The notes beneath the pieces were generated by a model, which had not been told where the DNA came from, did no database searches, and worked only from the letters and a program-made list of their open reading frames with translations. From Candidatus Nitromaritima sp. SCGC AAA288-L16 (GTDB lineage: Bacteria > Nitrospinota > Nitrospinia > Nitrospinales > VA-1), in assembly GCA_000372225.1 (NCBI GenBank), contig AQTY01000009.1, positions 3,963 through 57,811 of the forward strand: 53,849 nucleotides of DNA. Reading direction: 5' to 3'. This document shows, in pieces, positions 1 to 6,767 of this stretch. A program made the position numbers and the translations under genes. Each line of letters begins with the position of its first letter. The stretch's first letter is position 1.

Positions 1-425
1 TTTTTTTTGATAACCACCCATCCCCACATGGAACATCCAAAACAGAAGAGGGGTTAAGTTGTTCAATAATTTTAAGCACTACTTGCTTTGAGGATTCTTG
101 CATAAATAAAAATAATTCTTTGGTTTTATTTTTAGTAATACATTATTTATACGGTTAAAATAATTCCTAACACATATGGATGAATTAAAGTTCCATCCTA
201 ATAAAAAATTATTTTATACTTTTAATAAAAAAATAACTTTTTGTGTCGGAGAACAGGAAAATCCTTCCTTCAAAGGGTTATATTTATATATACTAAATAT
301 TTAAAGTACATAAATTAAATCCGTGACAATGACCCTATGAAATAATATGGGTTTAATCATTAAAGCTTATATAAAAAAATTTGTTTTTTGAAGAAATTCA
401 AATACTAATTACGCCTGTAGTACGA
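1..425. other. AT-rich region with no recognisable gene
   Basis: No open frame with a ribosome-binding site and no RNA gene was recognised here. It lies on the 3' side of the minus-strand tRNA-Leu and its terminator. It may be chromosome flanking the island or part of a further element that runs off the window. Confidence 0.5.
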
Positions 426-464
426 GTAAAAAAAGGGGTATCAATATAAATACTGATACCCCTT
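426..464 (-). terminator. Intrinsic terminator after tRNA-Leu
   Basis: Positions 433-443 and 454-464 form a perfect 11-bp inverted repeat with a 10-nt loop. On the minus strand it is followed by a run of T (plus-strand A run 428-434). It sits 17 nt beyond the 3' end of the tRNA-Leu gene, as expected for its terminator. The corresponding flank of the third tRNA copy near 10395-10450 is similar in sequence but has no equally strong hairpin. Confidence 0.7.
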
Positions 465-480
465 ATCCCATTGATATTAC

Positions 481-567
481 TGGTGCCGAAGGACGGACTC
501 GAACCGTCACGGGGTTGCCCCCACTGGATTTTGAATCCAGCGCGTCTACCAATTCCACCACTTCGGC
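481..567 (-). tRNA. tRNA-Leu(CAA), complete, CCA encoded
   Basis: Read on the minus strand, this is an 87-nt class II tRNA with acceptor GCCGAAG pairing with CTTCGGC, a long variable arm (GGGG/CCCC pairing), a T arm with GGTTCGAGTCC and an encoded 3' CCA. The anticodon loop is TTCAAAA, giving anticodon CAA, which reads UUG. The 3' 59 nt plus three flanking bases (478-539) recur exactly at 9089-9150, next to an integrase gene, so this is probably one attachment end of an integrated element. Unusually, the complete 5' half lies on the element side of the repeat. Confidence 0.95.
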
Positions 568-617
568 TTTATAAATCAGTAGCAAGAATCTTCCTTTTAT
601 AATGAATTAAGTCCGTC

Positions 618-639
618 AGTGTACCACCAGTGTACCACC
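618..639 (+). repeat. Tandem 11-bp repeat, putative integrase arm-type sites (left end)
   Basis: AGTGTACCACC occurs twice back to back (618-628 and 629-639). Related copies with the same TGTACC core and orientation are at 751-760, 2838-2847 and as a pair at 8999-9019 just before the integrase gene. The clustering just inside both tRNA-derived repeats is what arm-type integrase or excisionase sites look like. The role is inference. Confidence 0.45.
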
Positions 640-785
640 GGAAATTCTCAAGGCGTTCTTACAATACCATAGCAACTTTCTTAATTAACATCTAAAAGTT
701 GCGCCAGGTATTTCAACTTTTACTCTAAATTCCTCGCTTACTTTGCCTCAAGTGTACCTTGGGCTGGTTGATAAAAGTTTTCAGT

Positions 786-1157
786 TTAAACCAAAAACTG
801 ACTGAATGTTACTTTTCCTTTTCCACGTTCATCCTGAAACAAGTTCCCTTGTTCAGCTGAGAGGAACATGCTGTACCTGTTATTAGATCTTACATCAAGT
901 TCTTTCTGATTTTTAATCAGGTAACTTCCTGGCAATTGTAAGTAGTGAAAATCTCTTTGCCCCGGTTCTTTTTCACAAACAAAGTGTAATACTTGTGTGG
1001 ATGTAGTAACCAGTTTTGATCTATCAATCTCGATCCACCAAGCGGACTTTTTAGTCCTAGACTTTTCAGGAATATAAAATTTTGACGTACATACCATACC
1101 ACTATTGACTCCATGTACTTTTTTTAACCATTGGACAGCTGTAGATCGGATAGACAT
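786..1157 (-). CDS. Hypothetical protein, last gene of five-gene minus-strand module
   Basis: A 123-residue protein, with start ATG preceded by AAAGGA at good spacing. No family was recognised. It is soluble-looking, with no signal peptide or membrane segment. The middle alternates hydrophobic and aromatic residues (around HFVCEKE and HYLQLPGSYL), and the C-terminus is basic and glycine-rich (DERGKGKVTF). It follows the HNH nuclease gene by about 50 bp on the same strand and probably belongs to that operon. A partner or accessory role for the nuclease module is possible but unsupported. Confidence 0.55.
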   Translation of the reverse strand: MSIRSTAVQWLKKVHGVNSGMVCTSKFYIPEKSRTKKSAWWIEIDRSKLVTTSTQVLHFVCEKEPGQRDFHYLQLPGSYLIKNQKELDVRSNNRYSMFLSAEQGNLFQDERGKGKVTFSQFLV

Positions 1158-1209
1158 ATTTTCCTTTCATTTAAGTTTTGTTATGAGTTGGTTGATTCGG
1201 ATTTAAATT

Positions 1210-1509
1210 TCATTCTTCTTTATGAATAAAACTCCCGTGGAGACCTATCTGCAATCCCACCATTAAATTTTCTTTGCAATACTCTTTTTTCAGCCTTGCT
1301 ACTTTGCGTTTCCATTCTTGAATCGGCATGGCTCCTCTCGTTGAATTGCATAACTTGCAGCAAGCTATCAGATTGATCCGTTTATCAATAGAACCTCCCT
1401 GAGCTCTTGGATATATGTGATCCAATGTCCTGTTGGAGCCATTTAACTTTCTGTTGCAGTAGCAGCAGTTCTCCAGTTTTTTTAACTTGTGAGGTTTTTT
1501 TCTTCTCAT
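1210..1509 (-). CDS. HNH endonuclease
   Basis: A 99-residue single-domain HNH nuclease of the zinc-finger type. A first Cys pair CCYC (residues 15-18) is followed by the catalytic TLDHIYPRAQGG stretch (His next to the Asp), an Asn in RINLIACC, and a second Cys pair CKLCN, so one structural zinc and one catalytic metal are expected. There is no clear Shine-Dalgarno at its ATG. It starts shortly after the preceding minus-strand frame, so translational coupling is likely. Such small HNH proteins occur in phages, introns, restriction systems and mobile elements; the substrate cannot be told. It lies in the integrated island. Confidence 0.85.
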   Translation of the reverse strand: MRRKKPHKLKKLENCCYCNRKLNGSNRTLDHIYPRAQGGSIDKRINLIACCKLCNSTRGAMPIQEWKRKVARLKKEYCKENLMVGLQIGLHGSFIHKEE

Positions 1510-1527
1510 TATTCGCCAGCCTTACAG

Positions 1528-1725
1528 TCAATTCCAACCAACTGTACCCATAGATATCCAAGAACCATAACGGTGGGTCGGTATTAAGTTTTTTATTTGA
1601 ATACATATTCCAGACTGCATTTTCGATGCCCACTCTAAATTTCCTGATTCTGTTCGTATAAACACTGCGGTGCAAGGAAGTTGAGCTTCTGCAATATGTG
1701 TATATATAATCTTTTTTGGAGACAT
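1528..1725 (-). CDS. Small hypothetical protein (65 aa)
   Basis: The ATG at 1725 is chosen because AGGAGG lies nine bases upstream, one of the best ribosome-binding sites in the island; a TTG three codons earlier is less likely. The protein begins MSPKKIIYTHIAEAQLPC and is rich in Trp, Ile and Gly toward its end. No family was recognised. An overlapping frame (1385-1675) also reads protein-like, so a frameshifted longer gene continuing toward the HNH start cannot be excluded. It sits between the DUF4258 gene and the HNH gene in the same orientation. Confidence 0.5.
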   Translation of the reverse strand: MSPKKIIYTHIAEAQLPCTAVFIRTESGNLEWASKMQSGICIQIKNLIPTHRYGSWISMGTVGWN

Positions 1726-1743
1726 TGTTAACAACCTCCTTGT

Positions 1744-1998
1744 TTAAGGTCTTCGATAAGCTGTTATTAAATCCGAGCCGGAGGGATCAATTAAGAACTC
1801 GGTTCCTGCATGTTTTTCCAGCATGTCTGCGAATTTCCTGATTTTTCTTGCCTCTTCTCTGGCAGTTTTTTTTGATATGAATATTTTGTTACTCTGGTTT
1901 TTATAAACTGATGGAAGAAAAAATTCCGCAAAATCCAAAATATTTCTACTGATTCCTCTCTGTCTAATTCTTAACTGTGCGTGTTTGGTTAATTTCAT
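1744..1998 (-). CDS. DUF4258-family protein (RelE-like fold candidate)
   Basis: An 84-residue protein starting MKLTKHAQLRIRQRGIS, which is the hallmark start of DUF4258: a His followed by an R-x-R-Q-R-G-I-S block. A ribosome-binding site AAAGG precedes the ATG. Members of this family are often compared with RelE/ParE-type toxins and commonly sit in mobile elements beside a small DNA-binding partner. Here the upstream gene (2065-2568) has a ribbon-helix-helix-like N-terminus, so a toxin-antitoxin pairing is plausible but not shown. Confidence 0.65.
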   Translation of the reverse strand: MKLTKHAQLRIRQRGISRNILDFAEFFLPSVYKNQSNKIFISKKTAREEARKIRKFADMLEKHAGTEFLIDPSGSDLITAYRRP

Positions 1999-2064
1999 TA
2001 GATACCTTTTTTAGAATCTTTGGATTGTTATTCACTTTTTGTAGATTTGTTTTTTTTGACCACT

Positions 2065-2568
2065 TTATTTCAGCCACCCTTTCTTGACACCATCGTTGTA
2101 AAGAGCCTCGGCGTAATACATTGAACCAAAGTTGTGCGTGTTGTTTTTTCTTGGTGCATATGAGTTTTCCTCTAACCAGGCATACGCCCTTATTGCTTTG
2201 TTTTTATCTCCATTGTATTTCCCAAACACTTCTCTCATTGCATCTCGTTGATACCGATAATTACGAACTGAATCACCAAGGATATTGATAATTTCCTCTT
2301 GTTCTTCTTTACTGAAAGAGCTTCCCCTGCCCTCTGCCGGAACAAAACCCGAACCATCTTTTTCAACAATCCCATATTCTCTTACCCGTTCTTCTGTAAC
2401 TTCTTCTTCAGTTGCAGTACCTGAAACAGCATTTTGCTTTTCCGGCATAAATCCTTCCTCTTCAACAAACCTCTCAAGCACGCCACTTATGGTGTTCGCA
2501 TAAGATGCATCTATCATCTTCCTCAAACCGTTGTAGGTTTCGGGAGATACTCTAATCGATGGAGCCAT
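2065..2568 (-). CDS. Hypothetical protein with RHH-like N-terminus
   Basis: A 167-residue protein; the start has AGGAG upstream. Residues 1-40 (SIRVSPETYNGLRKMI, then helical) resemble a ribbon-helix-helix dimer, as in CopG/Arc-type regulators. A Glu-rich linker follows, then a C-terminal helical part containing KNKAIRAYAWLEENSYAP and a final ALYNDGVKKGWLK. It is the first gene of the minus-strand module and could be its regulator or an antitoxin for the DUF4258 protein. No family name is claimed for the C-terminal part. Confidence 0.6.
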   Translation of the reverse strand: MAPSIRVSPETYNGLRKMIDASYANTISGVLERFVEEEGFMPEKQNAVSGTATEEEVTEERVREYGIVEKDGSGFVPAEGRGSSFSKEEQEEIINILGDSVRNYRYQRDAMREVFGKYNGDKNKAIRAYAWLEENSYAPRKNNTHNFGSMYYAEALYNDGVKKGWLK

Positions 2569-3212
2569 AGTTTTTTCTCCTGGTTGGTTTTATTATAATT
2601 GTGACTTATGCCACACTTAAAGGCTTGTAGTCAAGTTTTTTTTGCTAAAAGTCTTTATTGAGATATAAATCCTTTTAAATACAATAGTTTAATATTTTTT
2701 AAAAAAAATCTCTGAGTCCATATACACTGTCCCTAAAAGCAAAATTCCCCCCCACTGCCCTCAAAGTTTCACGTATATTCCATAATCAGGCTCCAAAATA
2801 CATAAAATCATCGTTTTTCAGGTCTAACTGCACCTCCAGTGTACCTTCCAGTCCAGCCATACCAGTAAATATACATAATTTAAAGGCTTTATGGGATGGG
2901 GACTACTGATTGATGATCAGAAGTGTGCCCAGTTAAATAATTTTCCAAGGGTTGGAAATGATATTCGTATCTTAAAGGAGGAGAAGCGCATCCAGTTAAA
3001 TGCGAAACTTTTGCAAGTTGCAAAAAGATTTCCACCCTCTAGGAAGAAACCTGAACTGATAGTCATTAATTGAAATATAGCCAAAATAGACATTAATTAT
3101 TAGCCTCATTGCCAGCCAAACCAAGTCCCAACCGCAGTAAGCGAAGCCACAATTCCTGTATAATATCTTTAACAGGCGTGCGCTTAAGATTCTAGAAAAG
3201 GAACGAAAAGAA
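2569..3212. other. Divergent intergenic region with one doubtful small ORF
   Basis: This 644-bp AT-rich stretch separates the minus-strand module from the plus-strand pilin cluster and should hold promoters for both. It includes one TGTACC-type repeat at 2838-2847 and a TATAAT at 3161-3166, 47 bp before the next gene, without a convincing -35 box. A 60-codon plus-strand frame at 2891-3073 lacks a ribosome-binding site and is not accepted as a gene. Confidence 0.4.
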
Positions 3213-3707
3213 ATGGGTGAGAAGGGAAGTAGAGATTTTCATTTTAATGTAAGTGTTCGTACTAATACAGGTTCAATAGCAAGATTGGCAACTAATGAGG
3301 AGCCATTTCTTCGTGCCATGGAAATTCAAGAACGTAAGAGGGAAAAGATTGAAGAAGAACAAAAAAGACTGGAAGCTGAGAAAAAGGCTGAAGAGCAGGC
3401 TGCTCCTGAAATTACTCCTGAACCCGTTGAAAATGATGAAGGAGGTCCAACTGCTGAAGCTGCCGGCTCTGAGGATTCGTCGGAAACACCGGTCACCCAA
3501 GATGAAGCTGCTGGTTCTCCGGAGACAACCGCTGAGACTCCTGTAACTGCCAAGCCTGCTACAGCAAAACCTGCTTCGCCAAAACCTAGTGGCGGGGGGG
3601 TATCTGGACCAACATCCAGAGCAGGCACATTTACTCCGGAAGAACTGGACGCCATGCGGAAAAGAGCCAAAGCTCACGCCGCAAAGGTCAAAGCAAGTAA
3701 ACTATGA
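3213..3707 (+). CDS. Low-complexity hypothetical protein (coiled coil plus acidic/Pro-Ala linker)
   Basis: A 164-residue protein; AAAGGAACG precedes the ATG. Residues 30-65 form a charged heptad-like coiled coil (REKIEEEQKRLEAEKKAEEQ). About 75 residues of disordered Glu/Thr/Ala/Pro sequence follow, with repeated TAKPA units. The C-terminus is a short basic helix (TFTPEELDAMRKRAKAH). No enzyme motif or signal peptide was seen. It opens the plus-strand cluster that leads to the type IV pilin. Its composition suggests a scaffold or tether, but the function is unknown. Confidence 0.55.
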   Translation: MGEKGSRDFHFNVSVRTNTGSIARLATNEEPFLRAMEIQERKREKIEEEQKRLEAEKKAEEQAAPEITPEPVENDEGGPTAEAAGSEDSSETPVTQDEAAGSPETTAETPVTAKPATAKPASPKPSGGGVSGPTSRAGTFTPEELDAMRKRAKAHAAKVKASKL

Positions 3708-3763
3708 CTCCACATAACTTCACCGTTATCGCATAAACATATTACTTAAAGGAGGTGAACCAC

Positions 3764-3946
3764 ATGACGATCTGTCCCATCGCCTTAGCAGTTGGATGTG
3801 AAAAATGTCCCGCATTCAAATTCTGTCCACTTACCACCGTCCTTGGTGATCAGCAAGAAGAAGATGAAGTTGGTCCGTCAAATAAAGTTTGGGAAGAAAA
3901 TTTTCCACCAAAAAAAAATAAAAACGAAGATGCTGGAGAAGAATAA
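3764..3946 (+). CDS. Small Cys-rich protein, putative metal-binding N-terminus
   Basis: A 60-residue protein. The ATG at 3764 is preferred because AAAGGAGGTGA lies directly upstream; the earlier GTG overlaps that site. The N-terminal third carries four cysteines spaced like a metal or Fe-S knuckle (MTICPIALAVGCEKCPAF, then FCPL). The rest is acidic and lysine-rich. Families of short proteins with a CPI..GC..CP..CPL pattern exist in anaerobic and deep-branching bacteria, but none is named here. It sits 56 bp after the coiled-coil gene. Confidence 0.6.
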   Translation: MTICPIALAVGCEKCPAFKFCPLTTVLGDQQEEDEVGPSNKVWEENFPPKKNKNEDAGEE

Positions 3947-3960
3947 CCCTTGACCAAATT

Positions 3961-4149
3961 ATGGTTACTATTCAATGGTTAGTTTATATGGTCGTTGTTT
4001 GCTGTGCCTGCCTTGGGGTTCTCTTTCTTCTTTTTTCCTTTATGGCTAAGCAAGTGGCTAAGCAAACGGCCAAGCATAAAGAGAAGATTACTTTTATTCG
4101 GTCGCTTATAAGTTTGATAACGGAGAGTCTGAAGAAGAGTAATCACTGA
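3961..4149 (+). CDS. Small single-pass membrane protein
   Basis: A 62-residue protein. Residues 5-28 are one strongly hydrophobic helix with two adjacent Cys (LVYMVVVCCACLGVLFLLFS), followed by a basic, Lys-rich tail that should lie in the cytoplasm. There is only a weak ribosome-binding site. It is 14 bp after the Cys-rich gene and in line with the pilin gene. The function is unknown. Confidence 0.45.
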   Translation: MVTIQWLVYMVVVCCACLGVLFLLFSFMAKQVAKQTAKHKEKITFIRSLISLITESLKKSNH

Positions 4150-4160
4150 AAGAACTATTT

Positions 4161-4244
4161 ATGTTCCAAAATCGAGAAACATTCATTCTATTGATAGTGG
4201 TATTGGCGATAGTTATTCCTTTTTTGCTAAAAAAATTTTATTAA
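4161..4244 (+). CDS. 27-residue hydrophobic peptide ORF
   Basis: ATG TTC CAA AAT and so on encode MFQNRETFILLIVVLAIVIP, then a short basic end (LLKKFY). It has one membrane-spanning helix with charged ends. It lies in the 99-bp gap between the preceding membrane protein and the pilin, with its stop four bases before the pilin ATG. The tight spacing argues for a real or coupled peptide, but there is no strong Shine-Dalgarno. Confidence 0.35.
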   Translation: MFQNRETFILLIVVLAIVIPFLLKKFY

Positions 4245-4248
4245 TCTT

Positions 4249-5106
4249 ATGGTCATGCAAAAACATTCAACTCATAAAAGTGCAAAAGGTTTCACACTTA
4301 TAGAACTCCTGATCGTAATTGCCATCATCGGCATTCTTGCTGCTATCGCTATTCCCCAGTTCAACCAGTACAAGATCAGGGGCTATGATACCAGTGCCAA
4401 GCAGGGTCTGCGTGATGTGGCTTTGCTCTGCAATGCTTACTGGATTGACAATGACTGCTCGGAGGCATGTACCCTTTCTAAAATCATGGCTGCCGCTTAC
4501 GGTTTTAATCAGAATACCGATCTTGCAGTAACATTACCTTCAGCTTCTTCACAATGCTCGAACTTCTGTGCGTCTGCAAAAAGTAATAGCAGTCCCAACA
4601 CATACAGTATTGACAGTGCTGCGTTGATAAGTTCAGGGAGTGGTTGCAGTGGGGCAGGCGGGTCAGTACAAACCGCGACCACCACGGGACAAACTTTCGC
4701 AACTTACAATCAAACGACAGCCGCGGACGATTGCGCTATGAACAGTGTTAATCCATCAAGAGAGGGAGGTATTTTTGTGTTGGTCGAATCAAACGGGGCC
4801 GTCAACTCAGGGGACCTGAACGCTTTCACTGGTACTTGTGATGCATTTCGCGAGGGGCTGAAGATATGCGAGGGCAATCCGGGCCGCGGGCATCAGTTAG
4901 GGATACGGTGCGATGTGACGGGGTCAGGGCCCAAGTACGTATTCGTCGGAGCGCCGTTGAGTAGTTTGCCCCCCATTCCAATTGATTTGCAATGCAACAA
5001 ACCAGGCCATGCTCCGTGTCCCGCGCAAATGACATATAACTTCGAAACAGGCATTTGGAGCAATGACCAGGGGGAAAAATACAAAGATGGGGAACGCGTT
5101 GAGTGA
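4249..5106 (+). CDS. Type IV pilin-like protein (prepilin)
   Basis: A 285-residue protein. The prepilin peptidase site is KGFTLIELLIVIAIIGIL, with cleavage after the Gly and the conserved Glu at +5 of the mature protein, followed by the usual hydrophobic alpha-1 helix and AIPQFNQYKIRGYDTSA. The globular part is long for a major pilin (about 150 is common) and rich in Cys (about a dozen), Ser, Gly and Asn, suggesting several disulfides. Base composition in its second half is more GC-rich than the neighbours. No assembly genes are nearby, so it would use chromosomally encoded type IV pilus or type II secretion machinery. Its place on an integrated element suggests horizontal transfer. Confidence 0.85.
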   Translation: MVMQKHSTHKSAKGFTLIELLIVIAIIGILAAIAIPQFNQYKIRGYDTSAKQGLRDVALLCNAYWIDNDCSEACTLSKIMAAAYGFNQNTDLAVTLPSASSQCSNFCASAKSNSSPNTYSIDSAALISSGSGCSGAGGSVQTATTTGQTFATYNQTTAADDCAMNSVNPSREGGIFVLVESNGAVNSGDLNAFTGTCDAFREGLKICEGNPGRGHQLGIRCDVTGSGPKYVFVGAPLSSLPPIPIDLQCNKPGHAPCPAQMTYNFETGIWSNDQGEKYKDGERVE

Positions 5107-5249
5107 CGCACCTCCATTAGCGTACTAGAAGTTAATTAAATGAGTAAAAAAAATTCATACACCTTTATTTTCTCAGCTTCACCGCAGGTCTATATATTTG
5201 CCGCCCAAATTCACCATAAGTAACAAATAGAAACATATTACAAAAGGAT

Positions 5250-5312
5250 ATGACTCCATCACAAATAGAAAAAGCACAAGAAATGGCAAGAAACTGAAAA
5301 CCAAAGAAATAG
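5250..5312 (+). pseudogene. Remnant of a Sel1-repeat gene 3' tail
   Basis: This segment nearly matches the C-terminal codons of the two intact Sel1-repeat genes (6180-6242 and 7406-7469): MTPSQIEKAQEMARN, then a TGA where the intact copies have TGG, then KPKK and a stop. No gene body remains upstream. It marks a third, deleted copy of the Sel1 cassette and shows that the array was longer or has been rearranged. Confidence 0.7.
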
Positions 5313-5405
5313 ATACTGCAGGAACCACTCCATACTCACAACTTCCCAATCCCCCCTGCCCTCTGATATACTCCACAAATCCCAAAAGTCCTAAGGAGTT
5401 CCACC

Positions 5406-5495
5406 ATGCGAACCACCTGGAAACCATTGAACAACGAAACCAAACGAGATGACTCTATCGAGTTGTCTCGTTTTTTTATTGAAAATAAAATGTAG
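5406..5495 (+). CDS. 29-residue leader peptide ORF abutting the Sel1 gene
   Basis: AAGGAG lies seven bases before the ATG, a near-ideal ribosome-binding site. The frame encodes MRTTWKPLNNETKRDDSIEL followed by SRFFIENKM. Its TAG stop is directly followed by the ATG of the 5496 gene. An intrinsic-terminator-like hairpin (5444-5467 plus a T run) lies inside its coding sequence. A ribosome translating it would cover that hairpin, so it could be a leader controlling read-through. Not verified; it could also be a chance frame. Confidence 0.45.
   Translation: MRTTWKPLNNETKRDDSIELSRFFIENKM
5444..5477 (+). terminator. Intrinsic terminator-like hairpin inside leader ORF
   Basis: Positions 5444-5455 pair with 5456+4 to 5471 (12 bp including two G-U pairs) around a TATC loop, followed by seven T. 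It precedes the Sel1-repeat gene by about 20 bases and lies within the 29-codon leader frame. It may end transcripts from upstream or act as an attenuator. Confidence 0.6.
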
Positions 5496-6242
5496 ATGGA
5501 CAATTTAAAAAAGATTTTAGAAAAAGCAAAGAGTGCATTCGGTGCAAAGGATTACCAAACTGCATTTGAAATATGGAAATCTCTAGCAGAACAGAGAAAT
5601 GCCGAAGCACAATTCAATTTGGGACGGATGTATTCATACGGAAGAGGAGTTAAAGAAAACCACAAAAAAGCAGTCAAGTGGTATCAACTTGCAGGAGAAC
5701 AGGGAAATGCCGAAGCACAATTCAATTGTGGACTGATGCATCACAACGGACTAGGAGTTTCACAAGACCACAAAGAAGCAGTTAAGTGGTGGGAACTTGC
5801 AGCAGAACAGGGAAATGCCGAGGCACAAATCAATTTGGGACGGATGTATGCAAAAGGAAGAGGAGTTAAAGAAAACCACAAAAAAGCAGTCAAGTGGTAT
5901 CAATTTGCAGCAGAACAGGGAAATGCTTCAGCACAATACAACTTGGGAGTGATGTATGACGAGGGACACGGAGTTCAACAAGACTACGAAGAAGCAGTCA
6001 AGTGGTATCAATTTGCAGCAGAACAGGGAAATGCTTCAGCACAATACAACTTGGGAGTGATGTATGACGAGGGACAAGGAGTTGACCAAGATTATGTGTT
6101 AGCACATATGTGGTACAACCTTGCCGATTCTAGTGGTAACAAAGATTCCACAAAAAATAAAAAATTATTGGAAGCAAAAATGACTCCATCACAAATAGAA
6201 AAAGCACAAGAGATGGCAAGAAACTGGAAACCGAATAAATGA
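5496..6242 (+). CDS. Sel1-like repeat protein (cytoplasmic-type, no signal peptide)
   Basis: A 248-residue protein. About five 36-residue Sel1-like repeats (each of the NAEAQFNLGRMYSYGRGV then KKAVKWYQLAAEQG type) run from roughly residue 30 to 215, folding as a TPR-like solenoid for protein binding. It ends with the conserved tail MTPSQIEKAQEMARNWKP. There is no signal peptide, unlike the paralogue at 6768. Two of the repeats are 84-bp exact DNA duplicates. The stop overlaps the next start (ATGA). Sel1 proteins often act as adaptors in signalling or host interaction; the partner is unknown. Confidence 0.85.
   Translation: MDNLKKILEKAKSAFGAKDYQTAFEIWKSLAEQRNAEAQFNLGRMYSYGRGVKENHKKAVKWYQLAGEQGNAEAQFNCGLMHHNGLGVSQDHKEAVKWWELAAEQGNAEAQINLGRMYAKGRGVKENHKKAVKWYQFAAEQGNASAQYNLGVMYDEGHGVQQDYEEAVKWYQFAAEQGNASAQYNLGVMYDEGQGVDQDYVLAHMWYNLADSSGNKDSTKNKKLLEAKMTPSQIEKAQEMARNWKPNK
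5885..6076 (+). repeat. Exact 84-bp direct duplication within Sel1 repeats
   Basis: Positions 5885-5968 and 5993-6076 are identical, with a 108-bp period equal to one 36-residue Sel1 unit. Exact identity at DNA level points to recent unequal crossing over and predicts length variation between strains. Confidence 0.85.
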
Positions 6243-6748
6243 AAACCAAACCACTTACATTCTTACTCTCACTCACCTTTCTGTTTTTGTTTAGTGGTTC
6301 TTCCACTTCAAGTTCGTTAGTTTCTCTAGTATCGACTGAGAAAGCAGACCCACCAATCCCAGTAATTGGTTCCCACTTTTATGTAGGCACACGAGATTTA
6401 GTTAACGATAAATTTATATGGAGGGAATCAGATTTTGTTCCATTAATTCCAAAAAACACTTGTTACGAATGGGATATTCAACTGGATACAGAAATGGAAT
6501 CAGTTCAGGTAAAAGAAGTATTTATTTTGCCATCAAAACCGAAAACATGGGGTGATGAAGAAGGCATGAATCTGCAACACGACAATAAAGTGTCAGTTAG
6601 TCAGAAAGTGATTAAATTAGAGAATGGTACTATTTCTAGTGGTTGGTGCGTTGCCGAAGGTGATCCAACGGGAAATCATAAAATAGATGTTTTTGTTAAT
6701 GGAGTTTTGGCAAAGAGTTTCAGTTTTGTTGCTGGTTTAAAGTTATGA
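6239..6748 (+). CDS. Exported hypothetical protein sharing the Sel1-cassette leader
   Basis: A 169-residue protein with an N-terminal signal peptide (MKTKPLTFLLSLTFLFLFSG). That peptide is almost identical in DNA and protein to those of the 6768 gene and the orphan leader at 7466. The mature part has no Sel1 repeats. It looks like a beta-rich domain with two Cys (NTCYEWD and GWCVAEGDPTGNHKIDVFV), reminiscent of Ig-like or extracellular folds. It starts inside the stop of the preceding gene (ATGA), so the two are co-translated. The function is unknown. Confidence 0.7.
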   Translation: MKTKPLTFLLSLTFLFLFSGSSTSSSLVSLVSTEKADPPIPVIGSHFYVGTRDLVNDKFIWRESDFVPLIPKNTCYEWDIQLDTEMESVQVKEVFILPSKPKTWGDEEGMNLQHDNKVSVSQKVIKLENGTISSGWCVAEGDPTGNHKIDVFVNGVLAKSFSFVAGLKL

Positions 6749-6767
6749 TTTTTATTTTTGGTGAAGT

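Noticed and set aside
1385..1675. 96-codon minus-strand frame overlapping the 65-residue gene and HNH
   Set aside because: Partly protein-like, but lacks a ribosome-binding site and overlaps both better-supported genes; a frameshifted fusion remains only a possibility.
2891..3073. 60-codon plus-strand frame
   Set aside because: No Shine-Dalgarno before its ATG and no similarity recognised; the internal AAAGGAGGAG serves no visible start.
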